This document shows, piece by piece, positions 34,930 through 48,277 of a stretch of DNA of 64,000 nucleotides (the stretch's first letter is position 1; every line of letters begins with the position of its first letter). The notes under the pieces were generated by a model that was not told the DNA's origin, did no database searches, and was given only the letters and a program-made list of their open reading frames with translations. Source of the DNA: Wolfiporia cocos (lineage: Eukaryota; Basidiomycota; Agaricomycetes; Polyporales; Phaeolaceae). Both the position numbers and the translations under genes were made by a program. The DNA lies in assembly GCA_029448655.1 (NCBI GenBank), contig JACCLO010000007.1:1798001-1862000 (forward strand). Reading direction: 5' to 3'.

Positions 34930-35588
34930 TGTCACAGATCTGGGACATCTAGGATTTTCCCACTATTTTCAGCCATTTATCTGGTATTTCTATGCCTACC
35001 TACAAGTCATCTGGGACTTAGCCCATAATGCCGACCTGCTGAGCTAATTTAACGGTTATGCAAGGCCCTTATCTGCTAAGTGGGCGCTTACATGCTACTA
35101 AGCAGCCATGACTCAGCCAAACACACTAGTCATCCTACGTGACTACATCTATGGCCCAGTTACAAGGCCTATGCTTAGACTGCATACATCACAACCACGT
35201 CATATGCTTGGACCCAGTGAATCCAGGCTATGAGGTCACACATGCATCATCAAGTCTAGCCTCTGACATCACACCTCTAGACCACAAGGTCTATGACACA
35301 ACAAGCACGCCTTATGGTGCAATTGGACTACAGGCTGAATAAGTCCTCATCCCCATTTGTCCAGCATGCTGTACAAGCCATGCAGCCACCCCTAGACTCA
35401 GCACAAGCCAAGTCCTGGCCTCTAGCCTCACAGCCCAGCCTGCCTAGCACTCTGTCCAGGCCCCTCGTCATTGCCATTGCCTAATTGGCCTGGCTTATGA
35501 CTCATCTGGAACCAACGCAAGCCTTATTCCAAAGACTATGAGGGATCCCCAGCAGGGCCAGTCCCACAGTTGTGGTACATCTGTGTCA
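34930..35588 (+). repeat. LTR-like segment, TGTCACAGATC to CTGTGTCA
   Basis: Starts TGTCACAGATCTGGGAC and ends with CAGTCCCACAG about 20 bases before CTGTGTCA, the same pattern as the LTRs at 35660, 42263 and 43547. No exact 5-base duplication is seen (ATTAG and CAATG). Confidence 0.6.
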
Positions 35589-35659
35589 CAATGCAGATCT
35601 GGGGCATTTCCCTTCTCTTTCCTACCTCCTTAACTGCATGCAACCTGCTTGCTAGACTG

Positions 35660-36731
35660 TGTCACAGATTTATCTGGGGCTTACAGCATTTTTCCTATGA
35701 TTATAGCAATTTACCTGGGATTTATACGTCTAACTACAAGTCGTCTACGCCACTCACGCTTACGCTCACGCTTGGCTCACGCCTCGCTAACGCTAAGTGT
35801 AACCCTTGGCTCACGCTAAGCTAACGCTTGGCTAACGCCAAACCATATGGTCTCGCCCGTCAGAGCAAGACCAGCCACGTCATAGATCTTAGATCATAAT
35901 GATAGGCCGAGCGCGGCACGCTCGCATAATAATGTCCACATGTACAAACAGTGCCTCGCGGCCTTGTACTATTGGGTCGGCCTTCACGGCTTCCCACCGC
36001 CATAAGATCTTTGATCACAATGGCACCTCAGGCGCGCCACGCCTTCGCATAATAATGGCAACATGACCATACAGCACTATAATAGCATCAAGGCTATATC
36101 GCTATAGGTCACGGCCTCCTCGGCCTCCCACGGACTCGGTGATCTCCAAGTCCCGGGCTTCTGCCATCACGGTGTTGCCCGAACACCGGACCTCGCCTCA
36201 CGGCTAAGTCCAATACATGCCCCGGTAACCACTCGGTCCGGGCTGTAACACATGCCACGGTACTTCCCGTCCAATGGCATAACGACCTCGGCGTCTCGCC
36301 TTGGTCATCCAACGAAGACCGGCCAATCGCCATTATACCTCACGGTATCCGGCAACCGGCTTCCCATATACCCGGGCTGCGCCCGCGTTCATATGATAAA
36401 TACACACAAATCCCTCTCATACGATTGGTTCGGCCATTAGGGCCTTGCCACGGCCATTCTATGTAGAGTCCATAAACAGTAGATAAGATAAGCTTCGCCA
36501 CTTGGCAAAGCCACATAACCCGGAAAGGTAACGACTAGCTAGTAGCACGTGACCTTCCCATACACATGTATATAACTAGGGGCTTGACGCCCTATAACTC
36601 TAGTTCTATTATTCTTGGCTTGCGCCGTAGAATAACTCTCACCACTCTGCTGCGCTGGTATTGCCTCCTCTCTAAGTCGCCTTATCTCAAGAATATAGGC
36701 ACTTGGTGAGTCCAACAGGCGTACTGTGTCA
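35660..36731 (+). repeat. 5' LTR of the 6 kb element
   Basis: TGTCACAGATTTATCTGGGG at the start, GCGTACTGTGTCA at the end. Near the start are repeats of CGCT(T/A)ACGCT type (CTCACGCTTGGCTCACG). A TATA-like GTATATAACTAGG lies near 36569. Confidence 0.92.
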
Positions 36732-39700
36732 TAATAATAGAACTTCCTACCCCCCCGCCCTTCCTCAACTGGTTGGGCCTGGGGTTTTTCCCCCCACAGG
36801 TGTCTGAGATTGCGCCCCACTCCGCCTCTGCCTTCCTGAAAAGGTTGGTATGCTTAATGGTTGGGTTCTGGGGGATACTAGCGGCGGGGGTTTGATCCCC
36901 CTGCCACCCAGTGGGGCTGCGCCTGCCTAATCAGCGGTGCGGTCCTGCAAACCCGGACTCCAGGGTTAAGGAGAGGCGCTCCATCCTGACAAGGATTGTG
37001 GGCGCCAGCGTTTGAGACCCATCTACTGGGAAAAGGGGACGGTCTGCCTGTGTGCGCCCAACCCCCTGACATGGCAAGCGCTGTTTAGCGCCCCATCTCT
37101 ACCAGTAGAGTCGCCATTATGGCGGCATGGGAATCTTGCAAGCCGATCCCCAGGCGTAAGGGGCCCGCTTTGGATCCTTAATTGGATTAAAGTGGTGAGG
37201 TGGCGCGGCTCGCAAGGCCGCGCCGGCCTAGGTTACTGAGCGGTAGCCAATAGCGTTAGTCCTTCGGGCAGCTCGGCGTGCTCTCTCCCTATTACCATCG
37301 GAGGCACCCCCGGAAGACTGCGGCGTGGCCCACCATCTTTGATGTGTGGAGCGCTCGTTAAATCGCGTCCTTGTGGCGACGGTGGGATCTGCGCCTTGAG
37401 GTTCACAGGGAGGGCCTAATACGGCAAGCCTTGCCATTGAGGCGTGGTAAGGGCTGCGGTGTAATACTGCGGCCCACTTTCCCGCTCTCCTTCTGTTTAG
37501 GGGAAGGGCGGTGTATCTTCTTCCCAACCATGTGATCCAGCCGATCAAATGCTGGCAATCACCGACCCTACCCCTGGAGCGAGCGCCTCTGTTACAAGCA
37601 CAAGCGAATATCTCCGCCTCTTGGCACAGGGACATGCGCATCTATGAAGACACCTGGAGGTTTAATTCCGCGCGGCAACCCCCAAGAGGTTGCCCCTAAC
37701 CATGCCCCCGTTCTTATTGTGTTCAATGAATATGACCACTCAGCGATAGTTCGCTGATGACTCGCTCTTTTAGGTACCCTGGTATCCCAGTCAAATAAGT
37801 AGATAATATATAGTTTTAGCGGCGGCTCCAGTAGATTACTTACTTTGTAAAGTGTCTTAGAAACCGCCCAATAGCATTTGTATTCAGCCTTTGGAAATCC
37901 TGCGTCACCTGTTGGTTCCCAGCTTATCTAGGCTGGTTAAGGTCGCTTATGTACATGAAAAGCAACCTTTTACGTCTTAGGTACAATAAGTCAATCGAAA
38001 AACGATACTAGTACCTTACTCGACGTAGGATCGCGTACGCTATGGTTAAATATATGCTTATAACTATCATTACTGTGGGAAATACCTATTACCAAGTCGA
38101 TAAGGATTACCCATAATCCGTCGGCGCCCGTTTGACTTCGGTCTTCACTCCTGAAAAGGGGATTCGGGTTATTGAGCATTAGTCACGGTCATTTCATTCG
38201 TTAAGAACCTTAGAACGGGGGCACCCCTTCCGGTAATGGAATTCCTGACAAGGAAATTACCATCCGTTTGGGAAGAGACGTCTGACAAGCGTCTATAAAT
38301 AATTGGAAACACTGCCGTTCTCACCGGCGTTCCATGTACAAACAGATCGCAATAGATTACTTAATTGAATCTCGCAATCTGGGTTAGAGGAAGGGAAAAC
38401 AAGGGACACACGCTATTGATACGCGTTCCCTTGAAGTGTAGCGGAGGTCGTCAAGACTTCCAGAATCACACTTCATTCGGCATCTTCGCACATCGCCGAA
38501 TTCACACCGGTCCCAAACCGGTCCCCCCCGAATTGAAATTGACAACCTCGCACGCCAATCGCAAGAATTGTCACGAGACTCGCTATCTCACTTACGATTT
38601 CACTCCAATACAACATTTTCTCTGTGGGGAGAACAACTGTATTTGGAAATTCACACTAGCAATAAAATGCGATCGTCCGCAAAAGGCTTCAAAAGGAAAC
38701 TCGAAAATCCTCCGAAGTAACAGATGAGCCCCATCTTTTAGGACAATCACTCCGATTTGGCAATCGGATATCATTACAATTGCTTGGTTTACGGAAACCT
38801 ACGTCGTCGAGACACGTAATAAATAAATCCGGATCTGTTTCCTATCTTCCGATTAGGAAAACATCTCGTCACTACACCGAACAAGAGCCTGAGAAACTCT
38901 TCGGTATCGACAAACTAGGGCATGGGAAACCTTAGTATAAAAATCTGGTCGCATATGCGAGCGACCTGGATAAAGCCGTACATGGATATATGACAAATAA
39001 TACCTTCGGCCCACATCCACCCACCCTTATTTGGGTATAGAGGCGGTTTAACCTCTTTAAAAACCAAAACCAACGGAATAGGTTTGATCGGGAGATCAAA
39101 CGTGGAAGAGGGGGTGAGAACCCTAAATCCGCATTCTGGACCTTCAAAAGTCCACTATCCCACGCTTACAAATGTACCTTACGGTCATTAAAGCAACAAA
39201 CGACATGCACTAAGAGGCCTGATTACCCTCATTCATGCTCGTACTGTCCTATTCGTATATGGACGACAACCCTGTAATAGGAATATAGTAGCTATCTATC
39301 CAATAGCGAAATATATCCTTCCCCAACGATCATCCCAGTTCCCACGCTTACAATGTCATACTCAATCGAAGAACGACTTTAACGACATACAAGCACATTG
39401 GAAACTACCGTCATCGCCACCACGTGACTTCAGCCCTTACGGGATATACCTATATGAGACAACTCCTGACAAGGATGTATGTTCTCACGGTTACCCAATA
39501 AGGCCTCACTACGGCAACGACATTACAGTCTAGGGAATACAATCATAAGCATTGACCATAATGCACAATGATTAGTACCTATACTATGGGGTTTTACACG
39601 AGAAGCCTACTCGTTAATAAATAGTGCATACAGCCACGAAGGCACAGCTTCATTCCGGAACTTACGACTCCGAAGAGATCGCTACCTAGAAGCAATCTAA

Positions 39701-40621
39701 CTAGGGGACACAACCCCTGTAACAAATGGGCATTGACAAATGTCTCACGCTTAGTACTTGCGATACTAGGGAGGCGACGCCTCATAAACGTTCATAAGGC
39801 GACGTCCTTTAATAACCGTTCAACCGCATAAGTCGTACAAAGTAGGATTACCCCTGTACAAGCACAAAGCCTAAGACACCCGCCACGCGAATAAAGGAAC
39901 TTGCAATCCCATTCACCGCTAGGCAATAGACGTCGAAAAAGCACCGCTATGTTACACTCAATGGGTACTACGCATAAGCAACATATCCGCCCAAGGGCTC
40001 GAAGAGACACTAGAAAATCTCCAGAGCTAACAGTGAAGCCCTCACTCTAAGGAATATTGCACAATGCTATCCGAAACACGTACAACGACACAATGCACCC
40101 TCTAATACGCTTGGCAAGCTATTGGAGTATAGATTACTAGTAGACTTCAAAGGCACTATATGCAGACCATTTCCATATCGCCTTCTACTACGAGTAACGT
40201 CATAAGCAAAAGCAACAATCCGACAAAGGTCGCGAAAAGGCACTAGAACACCTTCAGCGATAACAGGAAAGCCCTTCGTCTTAGGATCCGCGTGCACAAT
40301 GACAATACACTCTAGTAACAAGACTACAATTCCCAAACAACGGCATTTGACCTTTCGGTCATCACGCGTTGATAATTCGCTAGTAACGGCATTTAGCACT
40401 CTGCTATCACGCGTTACAAATCACTTTAAGGAATAAAATCGCCTTCCACGCTCAGGTTCCACTACAAGTCCTGAAACTCCCATTTATCCCTGTTCAATTG
40501 ACAAATTGAAGCAGCACCATAACGGCATTTGACACTTCGTCATCACGCGTTATACCGCTCTTGGGACGTACATAATGAGGAATAGTTTCATCAGGGACGA
40601 TGAAACCTAAAGCGGGGGTAA
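36732..40621 (+). other. non-coding interior of the 6 kb element
   Basis: No gag or pol motif is seen in any frame. Degenerate repeats occur: CGGCATTTGAC...TCATCACGCGTT appears three times between 40342 and 40551, and a GAGACACTAGAA...CTCCAGAGCTAACAG type block occurs near 40000 and, diverged, near 40235. These may be packaging or structural RNA parts, which is inference. Confidence 0.6.
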
Positions 40622-41693
40622 TGTCACAGATTTATCTGGGGCTTACAGCATTTTTCCTATGATTATAGCAATTTACCTGGGATTTATACGTCTAACTACA
40701 AGTCGTCTACGCCACTCACGCTTACGCTCACGCTTGGCTCACGCCTCGCTAACGCTAAGTGTAACCCTTGGCTCACGCTAAGCTAACGCTTGGCTAACGC
40801 CAAACCATATGGTCTCGCCCGTCAGAGCAAGACCAGCCACGTCATAGATCTTAGATCATAATGATAGGCCGAGCGCGGCACGCTCGCATAATAATGTCCA
40901 CATGTACAAACAGTGCCTCGCGGCCTTGTACTATTGGGTCGGCCTTCACGGCTTCCCACCGCCATAAGATCTTTGATCACAATGGCACCTCAGGCGCGCC
41001 ACGCCTTCGCATAATAATGGCAACATGACCATACAGCACTATAATAGCATCAAGGCTATATCGCTATAGGTCACGGCCTCCTCGGCCTCCCACGGACTCG
41101 GTGATCTCCAAGTCCCGGGCTTCTGCCATCACGGTGTTGCCCAAACACCGGACCTCGCCTCACGGCTAAGTCCAATACATGCCCCGGTAACCACTCGGTC
41201 CGGGCTGTAACACATGCCACGGTACTTCCCGTCCAATGGCATAACGACCTCGGCGTCTCGCCTTGGTCATCCAACGAAGACCGGCCAATCGCCATTATAC
41301 CTCACGGTATCCGGCAACCGGCTTCCCATATACCCGGGCTGCGCCCGCGTTCATATGATAAATACACACAAATCCCTCTCATACGATTGGTTCGGCCATT
41401 AGGGCCTTGCCACGGCCATTCTATGTAGAGTCCATAAACAGTAGATAAGATAAGCTTCGCCACTTGGCAAAGCCACATAACCCGGAAAGGTAACGACTAG
41501 CTAGTAGCACGTGACCTTCCCATACACATGTATATAACTAGGGGCTTGACGCCCTATAACTCTAGTTCTATTATTCTTGGCTTGCGCCGTAGAATAACTC
41601 TCACCACTCTGCTGCGCTGGTATTGCCTCCTCTCTAAGTCGCCTTATCTCAAGAATATAGGCACTTGGTGAGTCCCACAGGCGTACTGTGTCA
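40622..41693 (+). repeat. 3' LTR of the 6 kb element
   Basis: Same length and nearly the same sequence as the 5' LTR. It ends GTACTGTGTCA and is followed by the duplication GACTG. Confidence 0.92.
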
Positions 41694-42262
41694 GACTGTG
41701 GCTCAGTTTCCCAACCACTTCAAAGTCTTATGTGATGAGCTTGAACCATGCAGCTAGGACATCACAGGATTGTGACAATTGCAATGAGACTTAGCATCAG
41801 TGTGACAACATACTTGCATCATAGGATCCAGCCTTGTCTAGATCCCTTACATCATTATGATGTCACCATTTCATCATATTGTCTAGACCCATTACATCAC
41901 CCCATCTAGACCTATTACATCATCATGACAACACCTACACCTTATACAGGGCCAGGCCTTCACATCAGTATGACATCACTTATGATAAATATCACCATGT
42001 TACCATCATGTCACCCTAGATACTTACCAAATATCTTCCCACTGTGAGAAAAGGCTTACTAATCATACTCTCATGCTTGTCAGCAGCTTACTAAAAGTCT
42101 CTCACATATGTAATAGTGGATTACTCAGATGTAGGTACCAAAGGGCCTTTACAGCTATCAGGGGTCCTATCCCCTCATGTATATATACCAGTATCACTAG
42201 GGTTTATATACCCTAGCTCTTAGATATTGGACTTCGCCTTAACCTTGTATAGGCAGATGTTC
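41694..42262. other. LTR-like relic, no gene
   Basis: Contains a TATA-like GTATATATACC and short CATCATGACATC phrases, and stands where older LTR sequence was interrupted. No ends can be fixed. Confidence 0.35.
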
Positions 42263-43318
42263 TGTCACAGAACTAGCAATTTTCCGCATATTCTAGCAAT
42301 TTATCCGGGATTACCACATCTAACTATAAGTTATCTGGGACTTATCCCATAATTGCCATCTTATTGCTTATGTAACATAATGACACACTAATAAGCCCTT
42401 ACAACTAAGCATTACATGCTAGTCAGGACTCATGCATCATTCCAACATCATAGCTACGGCCATCATGGCCCAGCTCCAGACCTATGACCACATAGCAATG
42501 TCACCATCAGCAACGGCTAATGGCCTTGCATCATAGTCCAGACTCAGCTACATCATTGCTATGTCAATGGGTCCAGCCTTACCAGCCAGACCATTACATC
42601 ATTGGGTCCTAGGCCAATGATGTCATCCCAAGCACACCATCCTAACAACAGAATGGCATCATAGCGTAATAATAGCCTTGCGGCATTATCGCTATTGATC
42701 CAGCACATGTGGACTGTCCTCCAGACTCCAGCACTTGCAAAATCCCAGGCTTCTAGCCTCCTGGCAGAGTCCAAACCCCAGCCCTAGGCCACTCTGTCAT
42801 CACCGGTTACCCTCCAGTCCGGTTTATGACATCATGCCCTAGCTCCGTCCTTAGTGATGATACTAGGAGGAGCCAATGGCATATCTGACTTGGCACCTCA
42901 CCTTTGTCAGCACCAACATCTGGCCTATGGCAGATGTTCCTCAAGGTATTGGTCCGCCAGCCTTCTCTATACCTGGGCTGTGCCCATATTTACATGTCCG
43001 CCTAACAGTGGAACCACATGCTCTCTTATTTATGATTGGTCCAGCCATTACCGGCAGACCATGGCCTTTGTAGAGTAGCATATGCCCATATGGGGCTTAG
43101 GGTGCATAACCACATTTGTTCTAGGCTACGCTTACTAATACAGTAGCACATGACCTCTTTCATGTATGTATTTAAGATGGGGCTTGACGTTCACAATCTT
43201 TAGTTCTATTCTTCTTGGCATGTGCCATAGAAGGTCCTCTCACCCTGCTGTGCTTGACTGGTTATCTCTCTTCCTCCCCTTCTGGATAGGTGGTGAGTCC
43301 CACAGCTAGCCCGTGTCA
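42263..43318 (+). repeat. LTR (about 1,056 bases) related to the 35660 family
   Basis: Starts TGTCACAGAACTAGC and ends GGTGAGTCCCACAGC...CCGTGTCA. It has the same order of blocks as the 1,072-base LTR (TATGATTGGT, TTGGCATGTGCC, TCTCACC). Flanks TGTTC and GTGGC do not match, so it may be one end of a lost element or a recombinant. Confidence 0.7.
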
Positions 43319-43546
43319 GTGGCCATCTAACAAAGCTAGAAGGGCCCCTGCAATCCACTGAATGAGAACACTTGCTGGACAACTCACTAGATCAGACCAT
43401 TCCCCTCCATCTGTTGCTGCTAGTAGCTGCTCAGCATGAGCTGGGGGGAAGAAGACTGCCCCCTGCATCAGTGGATCATGGAGGTAGGAGTCTCTGATCA
43501 CCCAACTCACCCAACCTTCAACTGCATTCTCACTCCATAGCCATAC
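43319..43546. other. short unassigned segment between two LTRs
   Basis: Nothing is recognised. A minus-strand open frame spans it, but no motif is visible. Confidence 0.3.
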
Positions 43547-44163
43547 TGTCACAGATTTGGGACATATGCCTATTTTTCCTATATTTTAGCTATGTATCTG
43601 GTATTTCTACGAATTACTGTACGACAACTATAAGATGCCGATATGCCAACGCATATCTGAGGGTTACAGCTTATGTCATGAGTGTCTAAGGAAGACACAA
43701 CCACATACCATAACAATGCGTACATAACATGCTAGTTATGGACTATACATCAGCGGCCCATTGATTATCACAAGCTAGTTGCACAGCATTACTCATATCC
43801 CAACTCAGGCTATGTCATCATGCTTACTACACTTACTCATTGGCTTCAGCCACACTGACATCAGACCTATGGGTCCTAACAAGGTTCCTTACTGGCTCAG
43901 CCATTACTGGCAAGCATGGTCTATTAGCATAATGGACTTCAACGTCTGTTGCATTATGGTGCACAGACCGGTTACTTTAGGGCAGACTATACGAGCCTGA
44001 TTTTCTTGCATTTATATAAGGGTATGCACTGAGGCCTATGTTCCTCAATTCTATTCTCTTTACAACACAGTTGTACCTCTCATACCTCTGCTCTGCATCA
44101 CTTCCCTCACTGCCTAACAAGCCTTAAGTCATGGTCGGTGAGTCCCACAGGTGATCTGTGTCA
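43547..44163 (+). repeat. solo LTR (617 bases), TGTCACAGATT type
   Basis: Starts TGTCACAGATTTGGGAC and ends GTGAGTCCCACAGG...CTGTGTCA. Flanks CATAC and CATGC match in four of five bases. Confidence 0.75.
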
Positions 44164-45726
44164 CATGCCTGGTTGAGTTGCAGAGGAAGCTGTGTTGGGT
44201 TGGTGAGATGTTGGTACAAGACCTGCCTTGGACTCACTGCCATGCTGGGCATGATTAGTTTACTCATAGTGGTGAAGGCTGGGGATGATGGTGTTGTGCC
44301 GAGGACTTCATTGAGGTAGTGTGACAACCATTGTTGCGAGCACCCCAGCCTTATGCTGAGTTTGCACCAGGCCACCTTGACTCAATCGTGATCAAGGCTG
44401 CCCAAGAGCATCATGAACAGTACTCCTCATGGGTCAAGGAAGAGCACACTCAGCTTGGATGGGATGTAAGCACAGAAGCACATCAAAAGGCCTGATAAAT
44501 GCACAGTGTATCTCCCAGTTGTGCCAGAGCATGTGGCTGTAGCAGATAAGTTGTGGGGTATTTAGTTGAGTGGATTACCTCAACTTCTGCATCATGCAGC
44601 TCCATGGACACCATCTCACACACTGTCCAGTGTAGTGGGAGGTGAGCACCATCACTTTCTAGACAGAGTGGTAGTAGCACTTGCAATCTGTGCAGGGCCA
44701 CCTCTGGTTGTTCAACTACAGAATCCAAGATGTGATCTGCCTATGTTTCGGCACTCCTCACTAGCAACAGATTCCAATCATTACTCCATACATCACCCAC
44801 TGGAGGCAGATGAGAGTTCAAGGCATCTACAATGGGCGCCCTCATGAGCGGCTCTTGCATGCATGCAGCAAAGGCCCTTGTCATGGGCTGCTGTGGCTCC
44901 CAATGGCTGTCAATTCCATCAGGCACATCCACACAACTGGTCCTGGTGGGTATCCACAAGTGCCGTGAGGCAGACATGGTCTGGTTGATTACTTGATTTG
45001 TTGCAGCCCCATCCCAAGGAGGGATTCTGCCATGACATTTGTTATGGTACATCATCCACAGGACATTCCCCTGAATATCCACCTTGTAATGCCTCTGAGA
45101 GTGAGGAGTACTAGGGAGATGTCCGCTCAATGCAACATTAATGGTTAGATGGTTTACAATGTAGGAAGACCCGTGATTACTTCACCATGGTCCCCACTTG
45201 CTGTGTCAGCCCATCACACTCCTGAACACATTACAAAGCTCAAGCACACATTCCTGATCAGTAGGATCAGTCGAAGCTGCAGACAGCAAGAGGGAGAACA
45301 AGTGAAGACAACAACTGGGAGTATCTGATAGTGTAAAAAGGTAAAACTTCCATCCTGCTTGTACATGCCCTTTCAGGTGGTAAAGCACCTGCACCACTCA
45401 TCTGGCAGTATTCATAATGCTGATCCCCTTCCTTTGTTAGTGATCCCTCTCTCCTGCACACTGCTGCTCCCTGAGCCTATCCCTCGATATCATCATGTCC
45501 CCTGTTACAAGACTGGGGGGTGCCCAGCTTGCTTTATATCTATGCCTAGGTTGGTGCCAGGGGTCCTAAAGGACTCTATGTACATACATGCCAGTTAACT
45601 ATGATAAGTACCTAGTTCTATCTGTGAGTCACTAGTACTATGTAAGGCAAGTAGCAAAGTCACATTTTGGCTACTCCCATCCTAGGGTTAGTCCATGATT
45701 TAGTACCATAATTCTAATATCATAAG
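44164..45726. other. unrecognised relic, possibly minus-strand coding
   Basis: Three minus-strand open frames (44124-44375, 44483-44728 and 44741-45130) follow one another and read like a broken protein, with two LTR insertions just upstream in the plus sense. No family motif is seen. It may be an old transposon gene. Confidence 0.3.
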
Positions 45727-46163
45727 TGTCACAGGTTGTTCTGTGGCATGGGGCACCTTACATCACATGATCTCTGATTGACTAGATAGCAACCATCAGG
45801 CTATGCACTGATTAGATAGAGACAGAAACTACTTACAAAGGCACATGACTGCCAGGTCCCGTGCCCCCTTAATGAACACATGCTCTAGTAACACATGACT
45901 GAAATGTAGCACTGAGTGCACGGACCAGTACTTTAGAGTACTACTTAGTTACATGACTGTGGTGCCAGCATGTATATAAACCTTACCATCTGAGGTCTTA
46001 CACCTCAGACTAATCATTTTGGCTTTGGGGCAACCACCCCCTTATGATCTACTCCCTTGCTGTACAATCTGAGACTCACTAGTCTGTTGGCCAGTGCAGC
46101 GCTGCTAGGCTTAGTACCACACCTTACACCAAGCACAGTGAGCGACACAGGAAATCTGTGTCA
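45727..46163 (+). repeat. solo LTR (437 bases), duplication ATAAG
   Basis: Starts TGTCACAGGTTGTTC and ends AATCTGTGTCA, with ATAAG exact at 45722-45726 and 46164-46168. TATA-like GTATATAAACC and a CTGAGGTCTTACACCTCAG hairpin lie in the middle. It is related to 11592-12029. Confidence 0.9.
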
Positions 46164-46931
46164 ATAAGGACATAAACATAGATATGTGACATGCTGTTGT
46201 GCTGGGATCATGTGTAGTCCCACAGTCATGTGCACAACCATATATCTTGGGTCATCAAGGAAGAGTCTCTTCTGTGCTTGAGTGCTTAAGGAGTGCACCT
46301 GCCAGAATTGGTGACACCTAGGGTGTTAAATCCCCAGTGCTATCCACATTGCCTTACACTCTAACAAAGCACACTGCATCTTGACTTGCTCTACTACTTG
46401 TCACCTCCCCTTTCAAGTACTTAACACAAACACTCACTTTTAAGATTTGAAGGTGTGCTTGAAGGAGTAAGCATAAGAGTTGTAGAGCATGAGAGTTTGC
46501 TTAGGCAATGCATGCTTTAGCAGTAGTTGAAGAGATGAATTGTTCTAAGGTCTTAACGCCCTAGAACTGCAGCTTATATACAATGTGTAACAAGACCCCG
46601 AATACTAGGTAAGACTAAGAATACTAGTTGGGCATAGGGTTAGACTGGTAATGGTTGTGGCCCAAAGCTTGTGATTCTCATTACAGCCAATAGCCCTAAA
46701 GGCTTCTTGCATCAGTCAGCATAAGTATATAGGTCACGTGGTATGATGTAACTATGACATTGCTATCTAGAATGAGTCCATTTATGATGGTTGTTGCATG
46801 ATTGTTATGGTTGTAACATGGGATGGAAATCACAGACTGTGATACACTGTTACTCAATCCAGCTCTGGAGGATAGGTTCATATACCAGGAACCACAATGT
46901 CGCTTGACCATGACATTGCTGCCCTTTTAGT
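46164..46931. other. no gene recognised
   Basis: Old repeat-like DNA with a diverged GGTAATGGTTGTGG phrase. No feature can be bounded. Confidence 0.35.
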
Positions 46932-47476
46932 TGTTACGATCTGTGCAGAAGCTACTGAATATCTTTTAGTGTGATGCCTCACTGGAAAAAGGGACTTAGC
47001 GTTCAACTGCTTTATTGTGCGTTTATTTCTAGGGATCCCTGCTCAACCGGTGACCCTTGTTTCATGTATAACAACCCTATGCCCATGGTCTTGCAATGTA
47101 TCAGATTCTAGTTGATATCTTGTGTCTAACCACAGGACTTCTACGTTTCAGCCACTGTTGCGCTCAACTGCAACACTTCGTATTTGTTATCTTAGCACGC
47201 TAGCCTTATGGACTTAGTGGTAGCAGTACCAAGGACACTATGACCCCAATCACAGAATCGTAGTATAAAACCTGATGTAAATACCGGTCGAGTTCCTCAG
47301 CTCGACCTTGTTGAATTACAAGGATCTTATACTCGTTCTCAAAGGTTTAAGCAATTAAGCCTACAGCTTGTATATTGACACTCTGACTCTGCCGAGTCCG
47401 ACAAGTAGTGTGCTACTTGATACACTGAGTAACTCAATTTAGTTATTTCAGCTGAATATATATTCGATCCGTAACA
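46932..47476 (+). repeat. older solo LTR of the dUTPase gypsy family, duplication TTAGT
   Basis: Starts TGTTACGATCTGTGC and ends TTCGATCCGTAACA, with TTAGT exact at 46927-46931 and 47477-47481. It is more diverged from the LTRs at 54923 and 62947 than the copy at 28020. Confidence 0.9.
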
Positions 47477-47625
47477 TTAGTGAAGGGGGTTAAATGCCTT
47501 GCATATCATGTAACTGGTTCTCACATGAGAACGTAACAGTGATCAACCATAGACAATTCCCTATAATTCAGGAAAAATACAAGGAAATTTGGAACTTGTG
47601 ACAGTACTACTATCAGTGAGTAGTG

Positions 47626-48277
47626 TGACACAGGTGCCTGGGACTTACTTACTTGTTAGTAAGGATTGCTGTAGTCGCCAAGATAAGTGATAACTAGCTT
47701 GGTATGAGCAGGTTATAAACGAAGTGAATAGTTCTAAGGCAACTATGCCTTAGAGGTCAAGCTTATATACATGGGTTGCAACGACCAGTAATGGTCTGCC
47801 CTAAAGCTAGACGGTCTGTGCGCAAGCTAGTAATGGCAAGCGCACGTTTGTTTGGGCACCAGGTAATGAGCGGCCCAATCATGTATGTGCTTTGGACGGT
47901 AGGTCCTTGTTTGTGCTTTGTGGCAACAAACGTTAGTCAGCAGGTCAGGTGCATTTGCCCGGACCGCTGATGTAAACCAGATTAGTAGCGTGTCAAGACG
48001 CGTCTGGTTGTCATGTGACTGTGTAGGTCATGTGTACCTAACCTAGGCAAGGTTTGGGTGGCTTATAACTATACAGTTATATGATCTGGTACCGTGGTAG
48101 AGCTTATCTAAGCTATTCTCACAGTCACGTGCAAATAAGCAATATTGTAGCCCCATAAGGGAACTATCATGTGATGCTTAAGTGCCCATGTGACATGTGA
48201 TAGTTAAGGCGTAAAATGCGAAATATAATCCCAGACACGAGTCTTTTAGGTATGAAGACCCGGTAAAATCTGTGACA
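47626..48277 (-). repeat. solo LTR (652 bases), duplication TAGTG
   Basis: Starts TGACACAGGTGCC and ends TAAAATCTGTGACA, with TAGTG exact at 47621-47625 and 48278-48282. Phrases such as CAACGACCAGTAATGG and GCCCTAAAG link it to the other minus-oriented LTRs. Confidence 0.88.

Larger units (their letters stand above)
35660..41693 (+). mobile_element. LTR retrotransposon without recognisable genes (LARD-like), duplication GACTG
   Basis: A 6,034-base element with two LTRs of 1,072 bases each and an exact GACTG duplication at 35655-35659 and 41694-41698. I see about two differences between the LTRs (near 36188 and 36705), so the insertion is recent. The 3.9 kb interior has no protease, reverse transcriptase or integrase motif and no long open frame. 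A purine-rich AAAGCGGGGGTAA precedes the 3' LTR. It matches the idea of a large retrotransposon derivative moved by proteins of a related element. Confidence 0.9.

Noticed and set aside
38365..38727. C2H2 zinc finger suggested by HRRIHTGPKP
   Set aside because: The required Cys pair is absent, and the frame lies in the stop-rich interior of the non-coding LTR element.
42263..44163. A single full-length element with LTRs at 42263 and 43547
   Set aside because: The two LTRs differ in length (about 1,056 and 617 bases), the gap between them is only 228 bases, and the flanks do not give one common duplication.
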